A stretch of DNA of 64,000 bases from Cycas panzhihuaensis (GCA_023213395.1 CM041465.1:169267741-169331740); one strand, 5' to 3'. Counted from the first letter of the stretch, positions 1 through 10,130 are shown. The notes: a model not told the origin generated them from the letters alone. A program made the numbers and translations.

Positions 1-1743
1 GAACTTCCTCCTTTATCATTACTCCCACCAGATTGACATTTTTATTTTGTTGTTTGGGGCAACAGTCGTCATCATGGTCGCCTGATCCACACCAACGGCA
101 TAATGTTGAGACATTACTTTCTAGGTTAGGACAGTCTCTGCTAAAGTATCCCCATAATTTACATTATTGGTCGTCCTTGAGAGCCTCGTTATAGTGGTCT
201 TCTTGATCTGCGACCCTTTTCGAGGGGTGGTCTATTAGTTTCTTATCGAGTAAAGAAGATGTCTCGCTTGTCTCCTACATGCGTGAATATTGAATCCACA
301 TTCGTCGATATCATAATTATTCATTTTACAGATGTAGCAATATTTGAATCCTTGATTCTCTAGACATTTTGACTCTAAGTGACCTTCAATTTGGCATTTA
401 ATACACCATATATGGCATCTTTCTTTGGGTTGACTTTGTGTAAAATCTTTGAATATTCTCATCAAATCTTCCCTCAAAGTTTCAATCGAGGATTCTTCCT
501 TTGTTTTGACTTCACTTATTTTTTCTTGGCGCCAAACTTTGACTTTTTCTTCAATCTCAAAACTTATAGCATGATCTATTACTTCCTAATATTATACAGG
601 AGGAACGACCCGTAATTTTCTTCCGTACTTGGGAAATAATCCTTCTAAAAACCATCTCTTCCTTAATCCATCTGCTACTTCACTTTCCATTTTCTTGATC
701 AAACATTTTAACTTTGTATTATAGCTTCTTACTGTTTCCTTGAGTTCTTGCTTAAGATTGTAAATTTGGTCCACCACCTCACTGTCATCCTGCAGTAGTT
801 TGAATTCTTTTTCGAATGCTTCTCATAAGGAGGTCTAGTTCTTCAAGTGACCACCTTTGAATTCCTTAAACCAATCATTCGCGACATCCCATAATGTGGC
901 CAAAAATGATTACAACTTGATGTCTTTGGCAGTTTCATTGTTGGTTGTCTATATTGTCTCACACACATTACAGTGTCTGGTTGGGTCTTCATATACTTTT
1001 CTATTAAAGGTTAGTAGTTTGTGCTTCACTCCTCTTTTTATTGTTGTCAATGATGTCATCATTATTATTGTTGATGCTTCTAGTGATTTTGTCGATGATC
1101 TTACGTACTTAAGTTGTTGTATTCTTCGTTGTTGGAAATCGTCTGTAGGCTTCTTTTTTCTGTGTTCGTAATAGTTTCCAAATTAGGCCCCTTTTTGTCT
1201 TGAGCTGGGATATTCTTGATCTTGATCTTGCATGAGGACCTGCTCCTTTTTACATAAACTCAGATGTGTGAATGCTTCTTTGATCCCTTTTAAGTCTAGA
1301 TTCAGACCGTATTACTGCTTCCAGGCTTGCCAGACTTGTTGCCCTCTTTTAATTATCGACCAGTCAATCTATGTTAATATCCTCGACCCATCTTGTCTTA
1401 ACGTACATAATCGATCAGATCTTTTTTGTTGTAGTTGTTGGTTATTATCGTTCACCCAGTGGTGCTTAAATGCGTACATTGTTTGTTCTGTGTCGTGCAT
1501 CAGAACGAAGATGTCTCATAATATTCACGAGCATCATCAGTTCTTGGATGACAATATCCTCAAGGTACTGCTCAATAATGCCCTTTCACAATAGGTACGG
1601 TTTCAACTAGAGAATGATTCTAAAATCTTCCTCTGAAAATTGAATGAAGTTTAATTTGCCCTGTGTAGTTTGGTTTCGATAACGATTACAAATCGTCATC
1701 TATATCTATCTTGTTCTCCCCATCTTCTATCTCATTCATAAGT
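1..1743 (-). pseudogene. Ty3/Gypsy gag relic with zinc knuckles, runs off left edge
   Basis: Gag packages retrotransposon RNA into virus-like particles. On the minus strand a gag-like segment (about 592-777) has the helical pattern of retrotransposon gag domains, ending in 'RKRWFLEGLFPKYGRKLRV'. Further downstream a CCHC zinc knuckle, C-x2-C-x4-H-x4-C, lies at about 364-405 (CIKCQIEGHLESKC). A second knuckle-like motif just after it has Tyr in place of His, and a third (CRWCGSGDHDDDCC) lies near the left edge. The frame is broken by several stops and shifts. The element is on the minus strand and its pol would lie beyond position 1. The candidate primer-binding site and LTR lie immediately to the right, as expected for a minus-strand element. 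Assignment to Gypsy is firm from the gag and knuckle pattern; the lineage (Athila/Tat-like) is inferred only from the primer site. Confidence 0.65.
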
Positions 1744-1757
1744 CAACAACAGCACCA
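1743..1757 (-). other. candidate primer-binding site (tRNA-Asp type)
   Basis: On the minus strand the bases read TGGTGCTGTTGTTGA. This equals the common Athila/Tat-type primer site TGGCGCCGTTGCCGG apart from C-to-T changes and the last base. It lies two bases after a TAACA end, as expected between a 5' LTR and the gag leader. The deamination reading is an inference. Confidence 0.45.
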
Positions 1758-1759
1758 GA

Positions 1760-2028
1760 TGTTAACTATAATAATACGGGTTCACACTAGGAAGAGATTA
1801 GATGGTATTACAACATGATCAACACAATATGAACAGTACTTGATTAGGGCAATATGTGAATAATATAAACAGTATTTAGAAACACAATACCGAATGTACA
1901 CAACATCAACATCAATTATATTATATCAAAACTGGATGTATAGAAGCAAGATGAAATCGTCCCATGTCAAATCGGAACCATCTACTAGGATCAAGATGCA
2001 CCACATCGCATACCCTTCATCTATCCTC

Positions 2029-2110
<82 letters not shown>

Positions 2111-2393
2111 TTTGAACTGTTGTTATGTCGTTTAGTAACTACCTCTAACTAATTTCTTTTTGAGGACATAATATCTACAATTAACAAAATGGTACCTAAC
2201 GGGGTCGATCGCATGGCCAAACCAAAGAATCTTCATTAAAGAGTAAAACATGGTGTGAAACATTAAAAGCCGGGTCAACAAGAAGCAACTAAATCTAATA
2301 TGAAGTAGGTTGTGACTTAGAATAGATATTATTGGTCCTTGCAACCACCCTTGTAACTTTGTGACCTATAAGTGTTCCAAGTTTGACCCAACA
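1760..2393 (-). repeat. candidate 5' LTR of the minus-strand Gypsy element
   Basis: On the minus strand this 634-bp segment begins TGTTGGGTCAAAC and ends GTTAACA. It thus has TG...CA ends and lies directly next to the primer-site candidate. It contains the (TA)n tract. The purine run GGTGGGAGGG immediately outside its start resembles a polypurine tract, which would be odd for a 5' LTR and may mean a tandem or recombined arrangement. No second copy lies in the window, so the borders are provisional. Confidence 0.35.
2031..2107. repeat. (TA)n microsatellite
   Basis: Uninterrupted TA dinucleotide run of 77 bases inside the candidate LTR. Ile-Tyr reading frames over it are artefacts. Confidence 0.95.
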
Positions 2394-2454
2394 CCCTCCC
2401 ACCAAACATGAGCATAAAGCATTATATTTAGATATAACGTAACCAACCTTGAAT

Positions 2455-4129
2455 CATGTCACGCCCACACATTAGAAGAATGAGACAAAGATCTCAATAC
2501 AATAGTTGTTAAAGTCGTACATAATATCACATAACAAGAAGCCCATATGCGACATTTGTAGTACAAGGAAGATAAAGACATAGATCATTTTGACTATGCA
2601 TTCATTACAAAACATTAACCAATATCAATATTAAAGACAAGATTCCTATACCACAAATAGATATTGTACTTGATAAATTACATGGTGCTTAATACTTTTC
2701 CAAACTAGACCTGTGATCGAGTTATTTCCAAATGCTAGTCACGATGAAAGATTGACAAAAAACAACATTTCAATGTCTTCAAGGGCATTACAAATTCAAA
2801 GTCATGCCTCCTGGTCTTGCCAATGTTACAACAACATTCCAGGTGACCATGACCAATGATTTTTTAACAATATTTTAAAAATTCATCCTAATATTCTTCG
2901 ATGATATTCTCATCTACTTTGAAATCTAGCATAAACATGTAAGCCATGTGGGCATAGCACTCTCAATACTATAAGCAAACCAACTATACGTAAAGAAACT
3001 AAAGTGCTCATTTCGCAAACAAGAACTTGATTATCATTGACACATCTTAACCACAAAGAGTGTAAAAGTAAACCACACAAAAATCCAAATAATTTCAAAC
3101 TATCCATGACCAAGGAGCATTCCCAAGATTAACAAGTTTCTACGGATAATTCATCAAAAACTATTCCAACTTCATGAACCCTTGACAAACCTTCTTAAGA
3201 AGGAAGCCTTCACCTTGAACATAAGAGTGAAAAAATTCTTTGAAACTCTAAAGGTGGCTATGATGACAACACTAGTACTAACAACACCAAATTTTAGCAA
3301 ACCATTTGTTCTAGAATGTGATGCATTGAGAACAAGCATTGGATCAATCCTCATGTTAAATAACCATCATATAGAAATTGAGAGCATAAAGTTAAATGAC
3401 AAGGAAATAAGGCTACCCACTTACAACAAGGATATGTTAGCTATAAGACATGCCCTAGAGAAAGGAAACAATACTTGTTGGGCAACAAATTCAGTGTTAA
3501 AATGGATCACAACTATGTAAAGTATTTATTACAATAGCCCACACTTTGAGGTGAACACTGAAAATGGATTGATAAGATTAAGGTCTTCAACTTCAAAATT
3601 GTCTACAAAGAAGGAGAAAGGGAATCTAGTAGATTATGCATTGCCCATAAAATATGATGAACTGGCAATAATGGCAATATCAATTATGGAACCAAGCTAA
3701 GTCACATAAATTCAAGAGCAATTTGAAGACTAGCCAAGGCAAGTAATTTATAAATAGGAACCTAGGGCCTCAAGTGGAAGATTAAAACAGGTACTATGTT
3801 TTACAAAGACTACACATATATACCACCAAGGGCACATTTCATCGACAAAATACTAAAAGAGTGCCATGAAGCACTAGCAACTAGCAATGTGGTAACAATG
3901 AAGACATACAAGAATGTCTAAAATGCCCTTTGATGGCTAGAGCTAAAGAAAAAGGTTGAGAAACATGTATTTGAATGCAATACACGCCAAAGGTAAAAGA
4001 AATAATTGTCTACAAGCACCAAGACTACTACAACCATTATTAGTCCCAAAGCAAAAGGGGGAAGATATTTCTATGGATTTCATCACAAAACTACCCCCAA
4101 TCAAAAGGGAAGGAGATAATATTTGTCAT
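2455..4129 (+). pseudogene. Ty3/Gypsy pol relic, first part (RT, RNase H, integrase N-terminus)
   Basis: Broken plus-strand polymerase. In order: the RT entry motif near 2530 ('SPYATF'), a degenerate 'FPIPQID...LDKLHGA' near 2640-2690, 'KFKVMPPGLAN' near 2795-2825, and the catalytic motif 'FFDDIL' near 2895-2915. The thumb and connection follow, then RNase H at about 3180-3480 ('PFVLECDA', 'RLPTYNKDMLAIRHALEK'). The integrase zinc region 'ILKECHEA' is near 3850-3880 and the start of the catalytic core 'SMDFITKLPP' near 4070-4100. Family motifs are unmistakable, but several frameshifts and stops make it non-functional. The frame stops abruptly at 4129 where another element has inserted and resumes at 9128. 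Confidence 0.9.
4125..4129. repeat. target-site duplication GTCAT, left copy
   Basis: The five bases before the inserted LTR are GTCAT, repeated at 9128-9132. Reading across one GTCAT restores the integrase core frame, giving 'IFVIVYRVTKNAHF'. This is the expected host sequence and confirms both borders. Confidence 0.9.
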
Positions 4130-4511
4130 TGTTAGAATATAATGTGTCATGTGTGTGTGGTTAAGTAAAATGGGTCATAGGATTATTAGTCATAGTCCAA
4201 AGTCTTAGAGTCAAAGGGTCATTATAATATTGTGTGAGAAGATAGAATCTTATTGGTCAAGTTAGTGGTGTAATGTCATTAATCAGGACAAAGGTATGTG
4301 TCCTACATGCATTATTTGTGTTGTATAGTCTCCCACCTCTTTTGTATATAAAGGTGGTTGAGGTAGTGTATGGAGATATCACATCATCAAGGCTCATATT
4401 GAGTCTTTGGTGTTTTGATATGTTAATGCATTCTGATTATATTGTGTTAATCTCTGTTCGTTGATATTGTTCCTGTGGTTGATGAATGCTCTCCATGTTA
4501 AAATCTTAACA
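4130..4511 (+). repeat. left LTR (382 bp) of the compound element
   Basis: Begins TGTTAGAATATAATG and ends CATGTTAAAATCTTAACA. It is preceded by the target duplication and followed at once by the primer site. A TATA-like stretch 'TTTGTATATAAAGG' at about 4338-4351 is a plausible retroelement promoter in U3. The second copy at 8265-8646 has the same length. Confidence 0.9.
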
Positions 4512-4523
4512 TGGTATCAGAGC
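4512..4523 (+). other. primer-binding site for initiator tRNA-Met
   Basis: TGGTATCAGAGC directly follows the LTR end. It is the complement of the 3' end of plant initiator tRNA-Met and the usual Copia primer site. Confidence 0.9.
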
Positions 4524-5769
4524 AGGTTGTGTGTTGAGGGCGTTGTGGTGCTAAAGGTAGATTTGTGGATTAGTTGCCAGATTAAGGATTCGGATTGGGA
4601 AGGTGAAGTCCCAAGGTGATCAATATTGCAGGGCAGAATTTTACTAGGTAACCCTACTCCTATGAACCTGTTAGTGAAGGAATAATTCAATCGTAAGGAA
4701 GCTTCCTGCTGACTGTTGTAAGGACATCTGCACGTAACAATCTTAACGGCCAATAAGAGATCCTTGTGGAAATTGTAGTGGAAATAAGATTGCTTTGTCG
4801 AAAACCATATGAAAGGCAACCCAACTGCACAGTTGGAGAGTCATCCAACAAGTTGATGTGTCTACTATAGATTTGAGCATGTATGAATAAAACTTTTATG
4901 GTATTAAAGCAAGTTGTAGAATGATCACTGCATATCAGAAGTTAAATTAAAGAGAAGGTTCAGAAATAGCTGTCATTGATCTCGAATCTGCCCACTTGAG
5001 TGAATAGTACAAGCAAGATGCACCCCTTGTAATTGCCCAGGGGAATTGTTGCTACATAACTAGAAGGTACTATTGTAAAGTTATCATCATAATCCAGCCA
5101 CATGGCACAGAGGCAGACTGTAGGAACTGGAACAAATCTTAGAAGAAGCCATAATCATTGAGGGCACCACTATTGCAGGGGTAAACAGTAGGTATTCTGA
5201 TTGCCTAAGAATTAGATTGCAACCTCTAATTATCTTAAGGTTGTACAATTTCTTAGGGTTTATACACTTGCTCCAGTTGAGGCTTCTGAGGAGATGAGTT
5301 GTCTGCAGGGTTTTCACCAGTGTTGTTGAGAAGATTATGATTAATTCTGTTTCATTCGGTCAAAGTAAAGATCTTGTACTTCCTTACGTTTGTTTCATTG
5401 GTGAATCTGAGGTCAATTTGTTTTAGTTCTGCCATGAATAAAACCTGGATGTATAGAAAAGTTGGCCACAATGATCTGTAAAACATTAGTCCCTACATGA
5501 TAAAAGATCCCAATGGTGTTTAGGGTGAAAACCTAAAATCATTTGGAGATCATTTGCGGTGACATTCAAACCATTCAAAGCCTTTCAGTTCTGCTCAATC
5601 CTGCATGTACTTATGAAAACGAAATCCTTGTTTGCTCTGTTCTGTTCATGTGACTGTTAACTCACACCCTGTGGGTGAATAATTGAATCTCTATATCTGA
5701 ATGCCACATCTTATTGTCCATGGAACCCTTTGAGATATTGGAAGTACATAACTCCTCTGTCTTTCAACA

Positions 5770-6030
5770 GATCAAGCCCTGCCAAGTCCACTAACACAGC
5801 TGGTAATTGCTCGTCCGAAAAAGGTGACTACAGTGATCTCTATCCCACTAGTAGTCATTGATTTGACAACATTAGGTGTCAAGTTTGGTGATGTGAAATA
5901 GGATGTGTCCAAAAAGATTTCATACACAAAAGGAGAGACTGTGGAGGCAACATTTTGATCTGAAATGATTTTATGACTGAGGGTACTTTCTCTCTAATAG
6001 AGTTGTTAGATATTACCAAAAAAATGGTTT
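5770..6030 (+). pseudogene. captured neutral-ceramidase-like C-terminal fragment
   Basis: Plus-strand frames encode 'VVIDLTTLGVKFGDVK', a stop, 'DVSKKISYTKGETVEATF' and a stop. After a one-base frame change they continue 'DFMTEGTFSLIELLDIT'. As I recall the family, neutral ceramidase C-terminal regions carry the pattern VV-D-T--GVKFGDVK-DV, then GD/E-V-ATFWS and ND-MTEGTF-LVE, in this order and spacing. Both internal stops fall where a Gln (before DV) and a Trp (ATFW) are expected. Ceramidase hydrolyses ceramide to sphingosine and fatty acid; this piece lacks the catalytic domain. It lies inside the LTR element in the sense orientation, so it is best read as host-gene sequence picked up by the retroelement. 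The match is from memory of motifs, not from a search. Confidence 0.6.
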
Positions 6031-6080
6031 CCATGTGAGGATGGGCGTGATCAAACCTGGAAGAATACAGGGGGCATAGT

Positions 6081-6287
6081 AGCTCATACTGCATTGAAGA
6101 AAAGTACAAGTGGCTGGAAAAAGCAGTAGCTGGGTCTCCAGAAAACAACTCCCTGATCTTGGCAAGTAAATGCATTGATTGGAGGAAGAATCAATCAAGC
6201 AATCCGAAGAGCAAATACTATGAGAGGGTCTCTGTCTTCAATGTTGGAAATGTTTCAAAGCTGTATCAATGCAAGTGCCAATAACTG
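6081..6287 (+). other. unrecognised open stretch inside the LTR element
   Basis: A 68-codon open stretch without an initiator, starting SSYCIEEKYKWLEKAVAG and ending SKLYQCKCQ before a TAA stop. Its composition is less AT-biased than the surroundings and it sits between the ceramidase-like and eIF5A-like fragments in the same orientation. It could be part of the same captured material. I do not recognise the family. Confidence 0.3.
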
Positions 6288-6454
6288 AGATCTCTGAGTA
6301 CAGCAGCCTGCACCATGTTTCGGGGAAATTTGAGTCTGCAGAAGTATATAGGAGGTATACCAAAATTTTGGATTGAAGGCAAAATTGTCTGAGTACTGTT
6401 TAAAGACCATTGTTTGAATATTGTTGTTTGCTTGTTCACTACCAGCTAAGCACA

Positions 6455-6649
6455 GTATCACTGAGTCTCCAAACAGACAGTGGCGACACCAAGGATAACC
6501 TCTGCCTTCCAACCGATGATCAACTTCTTTCTACGATTAAGGATGGGTTTGTTGAAGGCAAGGATCTTATTCTGATTGTTATGTTTGCAATGAGAGAAGA
6601 ACAAATATGTGCAGTAAAGAATATTGGGACAACTAAGTTCAATCTATGA
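6455..6649 (+). pseudogene. captured eIF5A C-terminal fragment
   Basis: The frame encodes 'TDSGDTKDNLCLPTDDQLL', then 'IKDGFVEGKDLILIVMFAM' and 'REEQICAVKNIG', followed by a few residues and a stop. This is the C-terminal beta-barrel region of eukaryotic translation factor 5A (family pattern: ESGDTKDDLRLPTDD, EGKDLVLSVMSAMGEEQIC-LKDIG). About 60 of roughly 160 residues remain. The N-terminal domain with the hypusine lysine loop is absent, so it cannot act in translation elongation. A preceding 'HYQL' resembles the family's DYQL, but the ISEDG-like residues between are missing. The fragment lies inside a retroelement, in sense orientation, 0.4 kb after the ceramidase-like piece. Confidence 0.8.
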
Positions 6650-8252
6650 AGTCTAAATCTAAGGGTTATGCCTGTTTTTATTTTGTGCATAGGAATTGTG
6701 AAAAATTAGTGCTGAGGCAGAAATAGTGTGGATTGAATGGAGATTAACAGAGATTGAATTTGCAGCCCCTAGTGGTTTAACCCCCAAGTATCTATTTTCA
6801 AAACGATTAGTGGCATTGTATTCGTTGTTGAATTACCTTTGTTCTAAGATTGCACTTAAGACAATTTTTTCCTCGTAAAGCTAAGTGACATTATCACTTT
6901 TGTACCTAAAAAAAATGAATATTGGTTGTCGGATCTTCTTTTTCCTTTGCCCAAATACATTGGAACCAACTTTCGCTTTTGAAAAATTAAGATGGAGAGC
7001 TTATTCATACTGAAGAAACTTTGAAAAACAGTTATGGATACTAAAATGGCTCACGAAGAAGGGGAGGAAACTTTAAAAGGGAAAAACAAAATTGCTATTG
7101 ATGTAATACTTACAACCTTTGATAAGAATAACCTTCATTCTTCCATATCACTTCATTGTCCAGGTTCTACAAAATACCGACTCAGCTGAGGACACCTAAA
7201 AACTGCTAACAGAAGTGCATGAAAAATGACCTTAAGAAATGTAGCAGAGTATTAAAAGGGCAAAGAATCAAAGGAAAAAGTTGAAAAGAAAAGAAAAAAG
7301 GGAAAAACAGCATGACAAAGTCTTAACTTCATCAAATACCTTAAGTCTCATCAAAAAACCAACCTTGAAGGTTGAAGATTCCAGACATCAATCTTTGCCA
7401 GTAATAGTTCATGGAAACCCAAGTAACTTAACAAAACGTATGGACAATATCATCCTGGTTTGTGTCAACAAATTTATGACTAGGATTCAAATGATGTCAG
7501 GATACACATTGATATGCATATGTTAGAGACTTTCCATAATATCTCTCAACTCAATCTCTATATTTATTTTTTAGATAATACAAATTATGATAACATACCC
7601 TATGGTCATCAGAAGATTCCTCCAAAGAAAGAAGAAACGTGGGAAGAATATCATATAATCAAAACCTTGTGCATCAAGATCACTACAGGTTTTTGATAGA
7701 ACCTCGATCTCGAACTCAATCATATCAAACTAATCTTTCACATTTATGTAAAGAATAATAGTGAATACGCATACGTAATTACAATGAATTTCATCATTCT
7801 TGGACAACAAATTCCTTGATAAGATAAAAGGAAGAAAGTATGTTGTGTTTGAAGAAGGGAAATTGAGAAATGGATGATTATTGGTGATTGGGTTTGAAGG
7901 AAGTAATGAATGGATTGAAAAGTCAATCATCTTAGAAGTTTGAAATGTACGAGAAGTCAATTTACTTCATATTCATTATAGGACGACCATATCTCTCCTA
8001 GGAGTACACAGAAAGATTTATCAAACAGGAAACAGGTGGCAACATTGCAAACCAGACATACACGTTACAGTGCTCAAGATATCATCATCAGAAAGATTCC
8101 AAGACCCAAGAGATGGAAGTTTAAACATCACTTCAAAGACAAGCCAAGTTTTGTCATGTTATCCTTAGTTTCTATAGTCTCAAACTCAAGTCAAGCCCTA
8201 TGTTAATGTGTGTGTCAGTTGTGCCAAATTGTCCTTAGTTCAAACATTAAAC
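6650..8252. other. non-coding interior of the compound element
   Basis: I see no gag, protease, integrase or RT motif on either strand here. Short frames (for example 7281-7526 and 7514-7696, plus) show no family features. Together with the interior upstream this makes the element non-autonomous. Confidence 0.5.
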
Positions 8253-8264
8253 ATTAAGGAGAGG
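8253..8264 (+). other. polypurine tract
   Basis: ATTAAGGAGAGG directly precedes the second LTR (TGTTAG...). This is the expected plus-strand priming site. Confidence 0.75.
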
Positions 8265-8646
8265 TGTTAGAATATAATGTTTAATGTGTGTGTAGTTAAG
8301 TAAAGTGGGTCCTAAGATTATTAGTCATAGTCCTAAGTCTTAGAGTCAAAGGGTCATTATAATATTGTGTGAAAAGATAGAATCTTATTGGTCAAGTTAG
8401 TGGTGTAATGTCATTGGTCAAGACAAAGGTATTTGTCCCACATGCATTACTTGTGTTGTATAGTCTCCCACCTCTTTTGTATATAAAGGCGGTTGAGGTA
8501 GTGTATGGAGATATCACATCATCAAGGCTCATATTGAGTCTTTGGTGTTTTGATATATTAATGCATTCTGATTATATTGTGTTAATCTCTATTCATTGAT
8601 ATTGTTCTTGCAGTTGATGAATGCTCTCCATGTTAAAATATTAACA
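8265..8646 (+). repeat. right LTR (382 bp) of the compound element
   Basis: Begins TGTTAGAATATAATG and ends GTTAAAATATTAACA. It has the same length as the left LTR, about 22 substitutions and no visible indels. It is followed not by the target duplication but by TGGTATCGAAAGG and a leader copy matching 4512-4570. Confidence 0.9.
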
Positions 8647-8689
8647 TGGTATCGAAAGGCGAGTTGCATGTTGAGGCGTGGTCTTGAAG

Positions 8690-8815
8690 GTAAATTTGTT
8701 GGAAATGTAGCATCTAGGGATTGTTTGTGTGGACTAACCGCCACCCTGGGCCCAGGGTGGCGGTTAGTCCACACAAACAATCCCCGAGATGCGGCGATTA
8801 GTCCAACAAATTTAC
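8690..8815. repeat. near-perfect GC-rich palindrome without a loop
   Basis: Arms 8690-8750 and 8751-8815 are reverse complements apart from a short gap and a few substitutions. The centre is CCACCCTGGGCCCAGGGTGG. The arms contain the element's leader sequence (GTAAATTTGTTGG ... GGACTAACCGCC), so it looks like a leader copy joined head to head with itself. It would extrude as a long hairpin. Confidence 0.85.
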
Positions 8816-8831
8816 TTCTAGCACCACAACG

Positions 8832-9127
8832 TAGGGTGGCGGTTAGTCCACGTAAACAATCCCCGAGATGTGGCGGTTAGTCCAACACCCCCTCTCTGAC
8901 GTTACTCGGGGGGAATTGATCCTGGGGTGAGGCTCTGATACCATATTAAGATTGTCGTTACACTAAAACCTCGAGGTGTTAATGTCTGATACAAATCTCG
9001 TATCTGAACACCCCACAGGGTGGTTAGTCCCAGGGCCCAGGGTGGCGGTTAGTCCATGTAAACAATCCCCGAGATGCGGCGGTTAGTCCATGTAAACAAT
9101 CCCCGAGATGCGGCGGTTAGTCCAACA
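8832..9127 (-). mobile_element. TRIM-like miniature LTR element (184-bp LTR), reverse orientation
   Basis: On the minus strand: an LTR-like segment 9127-8944 beginning TGTTGGACTAACCGCC and ending AATCTTAATA; a perfect primer site TGGTATCAGAGC (8943-8932); a spacer of only about 35 bp; a purine tract AGAGAGGGGG (8897-8888); then a second TGTTGGACTAACCGCC start at 8887 that breaks off near 8832. LTR, primer site, tiny interior, purine tract and LTR is TRIM architecture. The final LTR base pair reads TA rather than CA, as after deamination. The 34-bp unit GGACTAACCGCC...GGGGATTG recurs within it and in the neighbouring palindrome. Confidence 0.6.
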
Positions 9128-10130
9128 GTCATAGTATATAGAGTTACTAAAAATGCACACTTCATGCACATTAAGACAAAGGACAAAACCCCCTAAACTA
9201 CAAAAACATTTGCTAGAGAGGTATATTAATTATGTGGCCTCCCTAAGATAATAATTTGCAACAAGGATCCAAAGTTCATTAGCAATTTCAAGGAAGAATT
9301 GTTCAAAATCATAAGTACAAAATTTAATATGAGCATTGCTTACTAATTTTAAAATGATAACCACTTCGAAATAGTTAGCAAATGTATAGAATCATACCTC
9401 AAAAACTACATAAATGATAAAGAAAGCAAATGGCTCAAGCAACTATAGTTAGGGCAATTTTTGTACAACACCTCATACCACATGTCAATTAAATGGAACC
9501 TTTCATGGCACTATATGAATATCCACTACCATGAATCAAATAATACATAAACATAGATACCTAGGTGCACACAACCAAAACAACACTAGAAGAAATCCAT
9601 AACACAATTAGAACTCTAAAATATGGCCTTACTACGGAATAAAATAAAACAACACAACAACCAACACCAAAGAGAGATGTTTTTCATAAGGAGATATGAT
9701 GTTTGTCCATCTACAACCATATAAGCAAATGACCCTAGAAAACAAAAGCAAACAAAAACTAGCATTATGATTTTTACAACCCTTATAAAATCCATTGATA
9801 CATAAGTGACATTACATATGCTCTAGAATTACCAAAAAGGAAAAAATCCATAACATTTTTCATATGTCATTCTTGAAAAAGAAGATAAGAGACACATTAA
9901 CATACCAAATAGGACTCTAAATTCTAGATGCAAAAAGCAAATTGATTTTTAGGACAAAAAGAATCTTAGAAGAAAGAGAAAAGAAGCTCTAATCCAAAAT
10001 GATAAAAGAATGCTTGATCAAGTGGAAGGCCCTTTCCATAGAACACTCAACATGGAAAACAAAGCTCTCATCCAAAAACAACCAAAGCTCCCAAAGCTTT
10101 GAGGATGTAGCTTTTTAAGAAGAGAGGGTG
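9128..10130 (+). pseudogene. Ty3/Gypsy pol relic, second part (integrase core to C-terminus)
   Basis: Continuation of the polymerase interrupted at 4129. The frame from GTCAT reads 'VIVYRVTKNAHFMHIKT', then 'CGLPKIIICNKDPKFISNF' and 'KFNMSIAY' (integrase core with its conserved Asp). It goes on to 'YNTSYHMSIKWN' near 9460-9500 and a C-terminal segment at about 10045-10110. Stops at Gln-like positions mark it as dead. It ends at the purine tract just before the LTR at 10131. Confidence 0.85.

Larger units (their letters stand above)
4130..9127 (+). mobile_element. compound LTR-retroelement insertion carrying host-gene-like fragments
   Basis: A 4,998-bp insertion into a Gypsy integrase, flanked by GTCAT on both sides. 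It contains a 382-bp LTR (4130-4511), a primer site TGGTATCAGAGC, an interior of about 3.7 kb with no gag or pol, a purine tract and a second 382-bp LTR (8265-8646). It then continues for another 481 bp: a second primer-site and leader copy, a near-perfect palindrome and a TRIM-like structure in reverse orientation, ending ...TCCAACA. By eye the two LTRs differ at about 22 positions (roughly 94% identity), so this is younger than its host element. Lack of pol means it depended on another Copia element. The tail after the second LTR, within the same target duplication, is unusual. Confidence 0.85.

Noticed and set aside
4273-4464. 63-codon frames repeated at 4273-4464 and 8408-8599
   Set aside because: They are the same position in the two LTR copies; similarity reflects LTR identity, not a gene.
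8265-8646. Solo LTR
   Set aside because: A purine tract precedes it and the matching left LTR of equal length lies at 4130-4511 in the same target duplication.
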